DNA of 18,022 nucleotides. It comes from Hyphomicrobiales bacterium (lineage in GTDB: Bacteria > Pseudomonadota > Alphaproteobacteria > Rhizobiales > Beijerinckiaceae). The notes below the pieces were generated by a model that was not told the DNA's origin, did not search any database, and saw only the letters and a program-made list of their open reading frames with translations. This document shows positions 1 to 7,424 of the stretch, in pieces (the stretch's first letter is position 1; each line of letters opens with the position of its first letter). The stretch covers positions 14,678-32,699 of the forward strand of contig PLUH01000087.1 of the NCBI GenBank assembly GCA_003164825.1, given 5' to 3'. The translations under genes and the position numbers were made by a program.

Positions 1-134
1 GCGACCCGCTCTATCTCCCAGCCGTGCGCCTCGGCCAGAAGGCGGCGCGCCTCATTCGCTTGCGCCAGCGCCAAGGCCGATCCGCGCGTGCCGAGGGTGA
101 AGAGGGCGGTGGCGCTCACAGCGGCTACATCCAT
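1..134 (-). CDS. hemC: Hydroxymethylbilane synthase (porphobilinogen deaminase), N-terminal part, cut by the window edge
   Basis: The minus strand from the ATG at 134 encodes 44 codons that run off the left edge. The reading contains TLGTRGSALALAQANEARR, which matches the conserved start of HemC (usual form IGTRGSPLALAQA, the first strand and helix of domain 1). HemC joins four porphobilinogen molecules into hydroxymethylbilane in the cytoplasm, two steps after the product of the upstream hemA. No clear Shine-Dalgarno sequence precedes the ATG. An in-frame GTG at 119 is another possible start. The gene lies 79 bases after the hemA stop and on the same strand, so it may be the next gene of the same transcript. 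The catalytic domain, with the cofactor cysteine, is outside the window. The identification rests on a short but very characteristic stretch. Confidence 0.85.
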   Translation of the reverse strand, partial: MDVAAVSATALFTLGTRGSALALAQANEARRLLAEAHGWEIERV

Positions 135-166
135 TCGAGGAGTTCCCGGCTCTATCAGACGACGTC

Positions 167-184
167 GGCGCCCGGCCGCGCGCC
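167..184 (-). other. GC-rich inverted repeat between hemA and hemC
   Basis: In the 79-base hemA-hemC spacer, GGCGC and GCGCC arms (167-171 and 180-184) enclose an 8-base GC-only loop, and a CCGGATCCGG palindrome follows at 185-194. A folded RNA here could slow or partly stop transcription. No T-run follows, so I do not call it a terminator. In such GC-rich DNA it could be chance. Confidence 0.2.
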
Positions 185-213
185 CCGGATCCGGCCAAGG
201 AACGTCCAGAAAG

Positions 214-1527
214 CTATTCCGCCGCCTTGCGCATCTCCGGATAGACGCATTCGGGTTCGACCCCGATTCGGGATGCTCGCAGCGGGATGATTTGGGCTTC
301 GGCCAAGGGAAGCCCGAGCGTTTTCCAGACATCGACGAGCGCCTCGACGAGATCGGAGACGTGCGCTTCGTTGTGCCGGGGACTTGGGGTGATGCGAAGT
401 CGCTCGGCTCCGATCGCGACAGTTGGATAGTTGATGGGCTGGATATAGATGCCGTGCCGTCGCAGCAGGATGTCGCTCGCCGCCTTGCAGCGCTCCGCGT
501 CGCCGACCATGACGGGAACGATGTGGGACGGGTTCGCAAGGACCGGCAGGCCTGCCGCGCGAAGCGCGTGTTTGGTGACGGCTGCGATGTATTGATGGCC
601 TTCGCGCTCCACGTTCGAAGCCTTGAGATGGCGGATCGCGGCGCAGGCGCCTGCTGTCACCATCGGCGGCAAGGTCGTGGTGAAAATGAATTGCGGCGCG
701 TACGAGCGCACAGCGTCGATGATGACAGCGTCCCCAGCGACATAACCGCCTAGCGAGCCAAACCCCTTGGCGAGCGTGCCTTCGACGACGTCGACGCGAT
801 CCATGAGGCCCTCGCGCTCGCAGACGCCGCCGCCGCGCAGACCATACATTCCGACCGCGTGGACCTCGTCGACATAGGTGAGCGCGTTATAGCGCTCGGC
901 AAGCTCGACGATCTCGCGAACGGGGGCAATGTCGCCATCCATCGAATAGAGGCTTTCGAAAACGATGAGTTTGGCTCGATCGCGGCCAGCTTCGATCAAC
1001 AATTGTCCGAGATGATCGACATCATTGTGCCGCCAGACCTTCTTCTCACACCCGGAGCGGCGAACGCCCTCGATAATGGAATTGTGGTTCAAGGCGTCCG
1101 ACAGGATCAGGCAGTCCGGCAACAGGGATGCGAGGGTCGAGATGCCAGCGAGGTTGGAAACCCAACCTGAAGTGAATACGAGGGCGGCCTCCTTTCCGTG
1201 GAGATCGGCGAGCTCCGCTTCGAGCTCGACAATGCGGTGATGGGTGCCAGATATGTTGCGTGTGCCCCCCGCGCCGGCGCCATGCCGCTCGATAGCCGCG
1301 ATGGCGGCCTCTCGCACTTTCGGATGCCCACCCATGCCAAGATAGTCATTTGAACACCAGATCGTCACTTCGCGCGGATCATCCTCGCCGTCAGGCCGCC
1401 ACATCGCGATCGGGAAGCGCATTGGGTCGCGTTCGAGGTCGACGAACACTCTGTAGCGCTTCTCATCCTTCAGCCTTTGGATCGCGTGCGCGAAATGCGC
1501 TCGGGGATTCTGATTGAGTTCGTTCAT
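214..1527 (-). CDS. hemA: 5-aminolevulinate synthase
   Basis: A 437-residue pyridoxal-phosphate enzyme that condenses glycine and succinyl-CoA to 5-aminolevulinate, the first committed step of haem and bacteriochlorophyll synthesis in alphaproteobacteria (Shemin pathway). Visible family signatures are WCSNDYLGMGGHP near residue 57, GAGAGGTRNISGTHH near 83-97, the aspartate of YVDEVHAVGMYG near 220, and the cofactor lysine in EGTLAKGFGSLGGY (Lys254). The length is slightly above the usual 400-410 residues because of a C-terminal tail. The ATG at 1527 lies 34 bases after the puhE stop with only a weak purine-rich stretch before it. hemA at the far end of a puh-acsF-puhE run is a known arrangement in purple bacteria and ties precursor supply to pigment demand. 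A second hemA or hemT elsewhere in the genome is possible. Confidence 0.96.
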   Translation of the reverse strand: MNELNQNPRAHFAHAIQRLKDEKRYRVFVDLERDPMRFPIAMWRPDGEDDPREVTIWCSNDYLGMGGHPKVREAAIAAIERHGAGAGGTRNISGTHHRIVELEAELADLHGKEAALVFTSGWVSNLAGISTLASLLPDCLILSDALNHNSIIEGVRRSGCEKKVWRHNDVDHLGQLLIEAGRDRAKLIVFESLYSMDGDIAPVREIVELAERYNALTYVDEVHAVGMYGLRGGGVCEREGLMDRVDVVEGTLAKGFGSLGGYVAGDAVIIDAVRSYAPQFIFTTTLPPMVTAGACAAIRHLKASNVEREGHQYIAAVTKHALRAAGLPVLANPSHIVPVMVGDAERCKAASDILLRRHGIYIQPINYPTVAIGAERLRITPSPRHNEAHVSDLVEALVDVWKTLGLPLAEAQIIPLRASRIGVEPECVYPEMRKAAE

Positions 1528-1561
1528 GACGGTTCATCCCTGTTCGTCTATCCCCACGTCG

Positions 1562-2698
1562 TCAAACACGAGCGGCGCACGCATCGAGCGCGGCCTGCAG
1601 CCGGACGCGGTCGAACCGACGTCCCCTCGCAATCATCCGAGGCTCGTGCGGGCGCTGCGGCGCGAAGGCCTCCATCCGCGCTCGGCCTTTGCCGGCCTCG
1701 AACGAAACCCAATTCGCGTTCGTGCGCATGAGCCCCTGAACGCTCTCCAGCTCGCCGAAGCCCCCAGCCGCGACGAGATCGAGCACTTGCGCGACGTTTC
1801 GCGCGTCGCAGATCGCCGGAAGACAGGCGCTCCACGAATCCGGCTGTTCCAAATCCGCGGCCGCGGCCGTCGGCGTCGGCGCGGAGGTCTCCGCGAGCGC
1901 CTCCTCGACCCGCTGCGCAGTTCCCCGCCCCTTGTCGCCGCCCGGCCGCCGCTGGAAAGAGCGCCAGATCGCATTGGCGTCGATCGGCACGACCAGGAAC
2001 CAATGTTCCGCGACCGCGAGCGCCATCAAAGCCGCAAGCATCATATTGGCGGCGATGTCGAACCCCGTCGCGTCCGCGCGCAAGGCGCGCTCGAACAGCA
2101 GCGTCGTCGCAATCGTGGAGACGGTCACCGAGAACGGGAAAACCGGATTCATCGGCCGCCGGCGCATGAAGCTCGCGAGATAAGCCAAATGATCAGGCAG
2201 CATATCCTCGCCCAGATTGGGCACGCCGAAAAATGCGTTGAGTTTGGCGCTCTGGTGCATCCCCCACAGAAGGAGATAGGTCCAGAGCGCGAGCCGATTG
2301 GGCTGGCCATAGGTCAGCGCCAGCAGCGCCAAAGCGCCAAGAGCGGCCGACAACTCGTGATGCAGGCTCGTGCGCGCGGCCTCGACGAAGCGCGAGACCC
2401 CCCTGCAATCGGGAGGGCAGGCCGACTGGCGCGGCCCGGTCACGAACCCGGTGTAGAAGCTCAGAAGCTGCCATCCCCAGGCGATGAGGCCGCAGGCGAA
2501 GGCAAGGTAGGCCGCGCCTCGCGTCGTCTGACCGGAGCTTTGCCGGGCGAGCCAAAGAGAAAGCAGAATAATGATGGTCGCCCACGCCATGCTCCGACCG
2601 AAAGTGCGTCGATCGAGACTATCCAGACGGAAGATGACGCCGGTCGAAACCCACCAGAGGGCCAGCGTCGCCGCAATCGGCAGCCCATAGGCGATCAT
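1562..2698 (-). CDS. puhE: PuhE, photosynthetic complex assembly membrane protein, with a C-terminal extension
   Basis: The 378-residue product begins MIAYGLPIAATLALWWVSTG and has about seven hydrophobic segments in residues 1-240, as in the PuhE family (DUF3623), the inner-membrane protein encoded after acsF or puhC in purple-bacterial clusters. In Rhodobacter PuhE affects reaction-centre/LH1 assembly and pigment supply. Conserved-looking parts are TSLHHELSAAL near 110-120, LWGMHQSAKLNAFFGVPNLG near 144-163 and the AEHWFLVVP segment near 230-238. I chose the ATG at 2698, 10 bases after the acsF stop with AAGGCGG upstream, rather than an in-frame extension to 2788 that would run back into acsF. 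The family is usually near 260 residues. Here a proline/alanine-rich linker (about 250-285) leads to a soluble C-terminal stretch to 378 that I do not recognise. Confidence 0.85.
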   Translation of the reverse strand: MIAYGLPIAATLALWWVSTGVIFRLDSLDRRTFGRSMAWATIIILLSLWLARQSSGQTTRGAAYLAFACGLIAWGWQLLSFYTGFVTGPRQSACPPDCRGVSRFVEAARTSLHHELSAALGALALLALTYGQPNRLALWTYLLLWGMHQSAKLNAFFGVPNLGEDMLPDHLAYLASFMRRRPMNPVFPFSVTVSTIATTLLFERALRADATGFDIAANMMLAALMALAVAEHWFLVVPIDANAIWRSFQRRPGGDKGRGTAQRVEEALAETSAPTPTAAAADLEQPDSWSACLPAICDARNVAQVLDLVAAGGFGELESVQGLMRTNANWVSFEAGKGRARMEAFAPQRPHEPRMIARGRRFDRVRLQAALDACAARV

Positions 2699-2708
2699 GG
2701 GACCGCCT

Positions 2709-3773
2709 TCACCAAACCGGAGCAAGCCGGATGTCCGCCGGCAAGGAATTGGCTTTGCTCGGCAGCTTATAGAGGCGAGCGAACGCAAGCGCCGCCGCGA
2801 CCGTCAGCGACGCCCGCCTCAGCTTGCCCCGCAGGCCGCCCACCGCCCGTGCGTCCTCGTTCAACTTGGCGATCTCATAGAGTCGATCGAGGCCTCGTTT
2901 GAAGCGTGGGTTATCGATGTCGAGAGTCAGTGGAAACGTCTGGCGGGAAATCTCCGACGTGAGACGGAAGACTGTGAAGTCATAGTCCGTCGGATCGATC
3001 CCGATAGCCTTGTGGAAGGCGGGCCGGCAATGATCGCGCACGTACATTGTCGCGAACACGGCGAGCACGAAGAACTTGATCCAGTAGATGTTGGCGCCGG
3101 ACAACAGCCTGGGATTGGAGCGCATCAGAAGCGCAAATGCCTCCCCGTGGCGGAACTCATCGTTGCACCATTTCTCGAACCATTTGAAAATTGGATGGAA
3201 GCGTCGCTCAGGGTGACGCTCCAGCTGCCGGTAAATCGTAATGTAGCGCGCGTAGCCGATCTTTTCCGAGAGATAGGTCGCATAGAAGATGAACTTCGGT
3301 CGGAAGAACGTGTATTTCTTGACCTTGGTGAGAAAACCGAGGTCCACGCCGATGCCGAGATCCTTCAACGTGTCGTTGATAAAGCCGGCGTGACGCGCCT
3401 CGTCGCGGCTCATGAAGGTGAACAGTTCCGCGATGTCCCGGTTCTTGGCCCGCTTCTTCATTTCCGCGTAGAGCACGCAGCCGGAGAATTCGGCAGTGAT
3501 CGAACTGATGAGAAAGTCCCGGAATTCCTTGTCCAGATCGGGCGGGAGGTTCGAGAAATCGGCGTCGAACTCCGCCGTTCGCACGAAATGCTTCTTGTTC
3601 GGGTCGGACCGCAGCTCGGCGATCAAGGCGTCCCACTGGGCGCGCACGGCGCTGACGTCGGTCTTGTCCAGCTCGTTGAAATCCGTGGTGTAGAAGCGCG
3701 GGCTGAGGATGGTGTTTTCCTGAGCGGCGCGCGTCGCGTCGAAGACTTTGTCGTCGCGAACGGAAGCGATCAT
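2709..3773 (-). CDS. acsF: Aerobic Mg-protoporphyrin IX monomethyl ester cyclase
   Basis: A 354-residue diiron oxygenase that uses O2 to form ring E, turning Mg-protoporphyrin IX monomethyl ester into protochlorophyllide. The two carboxylate/histidine iron-binding motifs are plain: SRDEARHAGF (Glu125, His128) and NDEFRHGEAF (Glu206, His209), with a further candidate ligand in TAEFSGC (Glu95). Length and the RFYTTDFNELD start region fit AcsF. The ATG at 3773 shares an ATGA with the stop of the upstream small gene, so translation is probably coupled. Downstream puhE begins 10 bases later. The gene shows that ring E can be closed aerobically. No radical-SAM BchE is in the window, but it could be elsewhere in the cluster. 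Confidence 0.97.
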   Translation of the reverse strand: MIASVRDDKVFDATRAAQENTILSPRFYTTDFNELDKTDVSAVRAQWDALIAELRSDPNKKHFVRTAEFDADFSNLPPDLDKEFRDFLISSITAEFSGCVLYAEMKKRAKNRDIAELFTFMSRDEARHAGFINDTLKDLGIGVDLGFLTKVKKYTFFRPKFIFYATYLSEKIGYARYITIYRQLERHPERRFHPIFKWFEKWCNDEFRHGEAFALLMRSNPRLLSGANIYWIKFFVLAVFATMYVRDHCRPAFHKAIGIDPTDYDFTVFRLTSEISRQTFPLTLDIDNPRFKRGLDRLYEIAKLNEDARAVGGLRGKLRRASLTVAAALAFARLYKLPSKANSLPADIRLAPVW

Positions 3774-4075
3774 AACCGTCTCCTCTCGGTAAAGCTGACG
3801 TCGTAGAGCTCGGTGAGTTCGAAATTACCGGCCAGGCGCGTCCAGAGTCGCTCCGGCAGGCCCGCGCGCGTGATCGTAGCCTTCCGGCGCACGAAAATGC
3901 GCTCGCCGAATTGCGCCGCGGTCGGAGGATTGTGCACCAACACCTCGTCGCCCGGCTGAAGCTCGCAGTCGCCGTCGATCACGACATGCGCATGCAAACT
4001 CTCGGCAGAGCGCTCGATCTCGACGGTGCAGGCGGCCTCGAAGCTCCGGCGCCTAAGCGACGACAGAAGATTCAT
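3770..4075 (-). CDS. Small conserved-type protein of unknown function between puhC and acsF
   Basis: A 101-residue soluble protein beginning MNLLSSLRRRSFEAAC. The ATG at 4075 overlaps the puhC stop as ATGA, and its own stop overlaps the acsF start in the same way. Both junctions support it as a real gene and fix its start; a longer in-frame reading to 4198 would overlap puhC heavily. No signal peptide, membrane span, zinc site or catalytic motif is visible. Cysteines sit at 16 and 37. The body looks beta-rich (VVIDGDCELQPGDEVLVHNPP at 31-51, then FVRRKATITRAG) and ends in an amphipathic part LWTRLAGNFELTELYDVSF. I recall similar unnamed proteins at this position in other alphaproteobacterial clusters (Rhodopseudomonas, Bradyrhizobium), from memory only. 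A role with PuhC or AcsF is inferred from position. Confidence 0.8.
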   Translation of the reverse strand: MNLLSSLRRRSFEAACTVEIERSAESLHAHVVIDGDCELQPGDEVLVHNPPTAAQFGERIFVRRKATITRAGLPERLWTRLAGNFELTELYDVSFTERRRL

Positions 4076-4539
4076 CGGACGCCTCCTTTGGCTGAAAAGA
4101 GCTGGGCGAAGGCTTGCGCATTGGTCGGCCCAAAGGCCTCGAGCGCCACCCGCCGCCCGGTCGTCGCGTCCTCGAGAGTCATGCGCCCGTCGTCCCAATG
4201 AACGAGACGGAAGGGCGCCGAGTCGCCGATATCCGAGCGCTTTCGCTCCTGGGCAAGGCCGCGGAGCGTCGCCCGCATGAAGCCATTTGTGCCGGGCGCA
4301 ATTGTGTAGATGATGGCGCCGTCCTTGGCGTTACGGACAAGGACGGACCCGTCGGGCCGATCCTCGAAGCGCAGCGCAAGACTGTCGACGGCGTTCGCAG
4401 CAGGAGCGTGCAACGTCCCGAGCCCCGAAATCCTTCCGACGCTCGCGCCGGCAATCGCAAACGCGATCAAGGCGGTCGCGCAAACGAGCACGCCTCGCGG
4501 CATTCCGCCCGAAGGTCTCCTGAGAACGATATCAGACAT
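4072..4539 (-). CDS. puhC: PuhC, photosynthetic complex assembly protein
   Basis: A 155-residue protein with a short basic N-terminus, one membrane span at about 15-36 (GVLVCATALIAFAIAGASVG) and a periplasmic domain of about 115 residues. This is the form of PuhC (alphaproteobacterial photosynthetic complex assembly protein), which in Rhodobacter supports LH1/reaction-centre core assembly. Family-like stretches are ALRFEDRPDGSVLV near 55-68, GFMRATLRGLAQERKR near 86-101, and PFRLVHWDDGRMTLEDATTGR near 109-129. The ATG at 4539 follows the puhB stop by 10 bases with GGAGAG six bases upstream. Its stop overlaps the start of the 101-residue gene. No cofactor site is seen. Confidence 0.92.
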   Translation of the reverse strand: MSDIVLRRPSGGMPRGVLVCATALIAFAIAGASVGRISGLGTLHAPAANAVDSLALRFEDRPDGSVLVRNAKDGAIIYTIAPGTNGFMRATLRGLAQERKRSDIGDSAPFRLVHWDDGRMTLEDATTGRRVALEAFGPTNAQAFAQLFSAKGGVR

Positions 4540-4549
4540 GAATCTCTCC

Positions 4550-5209
4550 TCAGGCGACAGCTCGTTTCGGCAGCGCCGCCGAACCCGCGTGCGGCTCAGC
4601 GGGCGCGCCGATCTCGCGCATGTGGGCGCGTTCTGTCTGGCCCGCGGCCTCGCGCAATGCGCGGCTCACGGTTTCGGCGACCTCGACGCCATTGGCGACG
4701 CAGCGCAGCGCGGGCTCCGGATGGCGGAAATGAAACGGCCTGGCGTGCGGCCACAGCGCAAAATAGGCGACGCGCTGGCTCGGGGCGAGGGCGACGGGAA
4801 TGTCGCCGGTTCCGTCGCTGTAGAGCCGCGCCGCCGCGGAGGCGATTTGAGTGAACGGCAGATTGATAAAGATCGGCAGCGCAATGCCGACCTTCAGGAC
4901 CAGACGGCGCGACGTTACGACGTAGAGCGTCGTTCTCGCAGAGGCAAAGGCGAGCAAGGCGAGAAGAGCGAGCGCCGCCGCCCCGATTCCGAGCGTCTTC
5001 GCACCGACCACGCCCGCCGCGAACCAGCCCGAGTCCCGGCCGACGGAGGAGCAGTTCCATACCGTCAGCGCGACGAAGTACGCGGCGACAAAGTCGGCCC
5101 GGTAAGCGCGTCGCGCGAGACTGACCCAGCGCGGACGTCCGTGCCAGAGAATCTTTTCGCCCCGAGGAATGTCTCCAGGCAGCAATTTCTCGAGATTGAC
5201 GGCCCTCAT
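4550..5209 (-). CDS. puhB: PuhB, reaction-centre assembly membrane protein with a PH-like domain
   Basis: A 219-residue integral membrane protein. It starts with the family-like LPGDIPRGEKILWHGRP (about 10-26), has hydrophobic spans at about 38-52 and 66-90, then a cytoplasmic domain beginning RTTLYVVTSRRLVLKVG (about 92-108), typical of bacterial PH-like modules, and a hydrophilic tail of about 50 residues. PuhB is needed for efficient assembly of the reaction centre and indirectly LH1 in Rhodobacter. The ATG at 5209 overlaps the puhA stop as ATGA, giving tight coupling to the H subunit that PuhB helps to install. The C-terminal 35 residues are low-complexity (Ala/Glu/Pro) and probably disordered. 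Confidence 0.93.
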   Translation of the reverse strand: MRAVNLEKLLPGDIPRGEKILWHGRPRWVSLARRAYRADFVAAYFVALTVWNCSSVGRDSGWFAAGVVGAKTLGIGAAALALLALLAFASARTTLYVVTSRRLVLKVGIALPIFINLPFTQIASAAARLYSDGTGDIPVALAPSQRVAYFALWPHARPFHFRHPEPALRCVANGVEVAETVSRALREAAGQTERAHMREIGAPAEPHAGSAALPKRAVA

Positions 5210-5973
5210 AGCAAGGGCTCCACGCGCTGCGGCATGGCGTAGAGCGTGCCGGCGCCGTAATAGGCGGCGATCTTGTCCTCTTCGAGCAGGGTCACCTTGT
5301 CGGAATCCCGCGTCGTCGGGACCCCAAAAAACTGGGAGCCTTTCAACGCCGAGACGGTCACCCGGCGACGCTTAAAGTCGACGACGCTGAATGTCACCGG
5401 GAGGAGCACCGTTTTGCCGTCGTTGCCAGTATCAACCTCGTAGTAGCGCATAATCGACTCACCGCGATCGACCCAAAGATCCTTGATCACGCCGCCTTGC
5501 GCCCTGTCAGCACCAACCACGGAGAAGCCGATCGGATTGCCGCCTTCCGCGGCGACAGCAAAGTTCGTCGCCACCCGCAGCGGAACGATCAGGTCGTGAC
5601 CGTCATGGGTCTTTGCGGTTTCGTCGGCGCGCTCGGCGTAGCCGCCGGGACCGACGCCCGCCAGCATTGGGTCGCCACTGGGCTCGAGGGGCGCGCCCGG
5701 CCACGGTTCGGTCTTGGTCGCGTTGATCGAGCGAGTGTCGGCTCTGAAATTGGGCGCCGAAACAAGACGACCATCGGAGCGGCGGAAAGTCTTGGGCGGC
5801 GGAATCAGCAGGAAGCCGGGATCCTTCAGCCGGCCGGCGGCTTCGTCTTCAAGGGGGTAGCCCTCCCGTCGGTCTTCCCGCCGAAGGTAAAATATCAGCC
5901 CTGAGAAAAAGACGAAGAAGGCGTAGAGCACGATCTGCGCAACGTCCAAATTGCCTATCGCGCCTCGAATCAT
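5206..5973 (-). CDS. puhA: Photosynthetic reaction centre H subunit
   Basis: A 255-residue protein with one N-terminal membrane helix (about 11-30, VAQIVLYAFFVFFSGLIFYL) followed by REDRREGYPLE, as in all purple-bacterial H subunits, and a cytoplasmic beta-rich domain. The C-terminal signature KVTLLEEDKIAAYYGAGTLYA (about 226-246) matches the strongly conserved end of PuhA, and RYYEVD near 178 corresponds to the segment holding the glutamate near the secondary quinone site in Rhodobacter sphaeroides. The protein caps L/M on the cytoplasmic side and shapes proton delivery to QB. The ATG at 5973 overlaps the lhaA stop as ATGA and has a full GGAGGA ribosome site within the lhaA end. L and M (pufL, pufM) are not in this window. 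Confidence 0.98.
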   Translation of the reverse strand: MIRGAIGNLDVAQIVLYAFFVFFSGLIFYLRREDRREGYPLEDEAAGRLKDPGFLLIPPPKTFRRSDGRLVSAPNFRADTRSINATKTEPWPGAPLEPSGDPMLAGVGPGGYAERADETAKTHDGHDLIVPLRVATNFAVAAEGGNPIGFSVVGADRAQGGVIKDLWVDRGESIMRYYEVDTGNDGKTVLLPVTFSVVDFKRRRVTVSALKGSQFFGVPTTRDSDKVTLLEEDKIAAYYGAGTLYAMPQRVEPLL

Positions 5974-7424
5974 CGCAATCCTCCAGAGTTGAGGCCGGCC
6001 GGAATTGTTGGGGCAAATTCTGATGGGTTCGCTCTACGCGCTTGATCATACGACCGAACAAGTGGGCCGATCGAGACGAGCGTCGCGAACAAGAGGATGA
6101 CCTCTACGGAGTAGACGAGCGTGTAACCCGTCACCGGATTGGCGAGCGCCTCGCCAAAGACGCCGCGCATGGCAAGAGACGAGCCGAGATCGTTGACGAC
6201 GCCGCTCAAGCCGATCGCCAATCCGGCGGCCGTCGCCTGGGCGGCGCCCCAGGCACCGAGCGCCAGGCCGCGATCCTCCGGCTTGGCGAGAGCCATCGAC
6301 GCGGTGAGCGTTCCATGCGCGAACAATCCGCCGCCGAATCCGATCAAAGCGACGCCAAGACCGAACAAGGGCCGGGAGTCGATAGGAGCGGAGAAAATGA
6401 CGCAGGCAAAGGCGACGATGCCAACCAGCGCGCCCAGTCCGGCGACGCGATGGGCGTCGGCGCCGCGGGTCAAGCGGCGCGCGGCCAACGTCAAGCCCGC
6501 GCCGCCGCCAAGCGCGAGCATCGCGGTGAATGCCGTCGTCGCGCCAACGGGGAGGTGGAGGATTTTTCCGCCATAGGGCTCAAGCAGAATGTCCTGCATG
6601 CTGAAGCCAGCAGTCCCAAGCGCGGTCGCGACCAAGCGCCGGCGCGTGCGCCCTTCGGCAGCGAAATCGGTCCAAGCGTCAAAAAAACGGGGCCGCGTCG
6701 CGGATTTGTCCGCAATCTGGGTGTTGCGAGGCTCCTGCTTCCAGAGCGCGGCGCAGTTTAACAGGATCGTGACAACCGCCGCGCCCTGAACGACCTGGAT
6801 GAGGCGCACCTCGCTGAAGCGCGCCAGCAGAATGCCAAACGCGACCGCGCTGACCGCCATGCCGGCAAGCAGCATTGCGCAAAGCAGAGCCACGACTCGC
6901 GGACGCGCGCGTTCTGGCGCAAGGTCGGTCGCCAAGGCGAGGCCAACAGTCTGAACCGTATGAAGACCGGCGCCGACCAGCAGAAACGCCAGGGCGGCCG
7001 CGGCTTGTCCGATCCAGAGCGGGCCGGTCGTATCTCCGGAAAGAATGAGGAGAGCGAACGGCATGATCGCGAAGCCGCCGAATTGGGCCATCGTGCCAAA
7101 CCATATGTAGGGCACACGCCGCCATCCGAGCACCGAACGGTGATTGTCGGAACGAAAACCGACCAAGGCGCGCAAGGGCGCGAACAGGAGCGGCAGAGAC
7201 AGCATGCCGGCGACGATCCATGACGGCACGGTCAGTTCGACGATCATGACGCGGTTCAATGTGCCGATCAGAAGAACGGCCGCCATTCCGACGGTCACCT
7301 GGAAGAGCGAAAGGCGGAGAAGCCGCGACATCGGCAGCTCCGGCGTCGCAGCGTCCGCGAACGGAAGCACCCGTGGCCCGATGCTCATGATGCCTTGAAC
7401 GAGGGCGGCGCTGGCGCGGTTCAT
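5970..7424 (-). CDS. lhaA: LhaA, LH1 assembly / bacteriochlorophyll delivery protein of the PucC family
   Basis: A 484-residue multi-pass membrane protein of the major-facilitator-like PucC/LhaA family, with about twelve hydrophobic segments. Family features include LRLSLFQVTVGMAAVLLIGTLNRVMIVEL near 40-68 and the loop LVGFRSDNHRSVLGWRRVPYIW near 90-112. LhaA is needed for LH1 antenna formation and is thought to hand bacteriochlorophyll to the antenna polypeptides. The frame opens with GTG at 7430 and continues to ATG at 7424. I chose the ATG because it forms an ATGA with the bchM stop, as at other junctions here, and has GAGG ten bases upstream. Its 3' end contains the puhA ribosome site. 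PucC and LhaA are paralogues; position between bchM and puhA supports LhaA. Confidence 0.94.
   Translation of the reverse strand: MNRASAALVQGIMSIGPRVLPFADAATPELPMSRLLRLSLFQVTVGMAAVLLIGTLNRVMIVELTVPSWIVAGMLSLPLLFAPLRALVGFRSDNHRSVLGWRRVPYIWFGTMAQFGGFAIMPFALLILSGDTTGPLWIGQAAAALAFLLVGAGLHTVQTVGLALATDLAPERARPRVVALLCAMLLAGMAVSAVAFGILLARFSEVRLIQVVQGAAVVTILLNCAALWKQEPRNTQIADKSATRPRFFDAWTDFAAEGRTRRRLVATALGTAGFSMQDILLEPYGGKILHLPVGATTAFTAMLALGGGAGLTLAARRLTRGADAHRVAGLGALVGIVAFACVIFSAPIDSRPLFGLGVALIGFGGGLFAHGTLTASMALAKPEDRGLALGAWGAAQATAAGLAIGLSGVVNDLGSSLAMRGVFGEALANPVTGYTLVYSVEVILLFATLVSIGPLVRSYDQARRANPSEFAPTIPAGLNSGGLR
5979..5984 (-). promoter_or_regulatory. Strong ribosome binding site of puhA inside the lhaA 3' end
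   Basis: GGAGGA lies five bases before the puhA ATG and codes for the last Gly-Gly of LhaA. It is the best Shine-Dalgarno match at any junction in the operon and suits the demand for a structural subunit compared with catalytic Bch enzymes. Confidence 0.75.

Noticed and set aside
1562..2788. Longer 408-residue form of PuhE
   Set aside because: The additional 30 residues lie within acsF. ATG 2698 has AAGGCGG upstream and gives the family-type N-terminus.
1514..2902. Plus-strand open frames opposite hemA, puhE and acsF (for example 1514-2902 and 2697-3806)
   Set aside because: Same reason: antisense to genes with strong family signatures. The products are Arg/Pro-rich or low in recognisable structure.
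3770..4198. Longer 142-residue form of the small gene between puhC and acsF
   Set aside because: The extra 41 residues overlap puhC in another frame. ATG 4075 gives the ATGA overlap seen at most junctions here.
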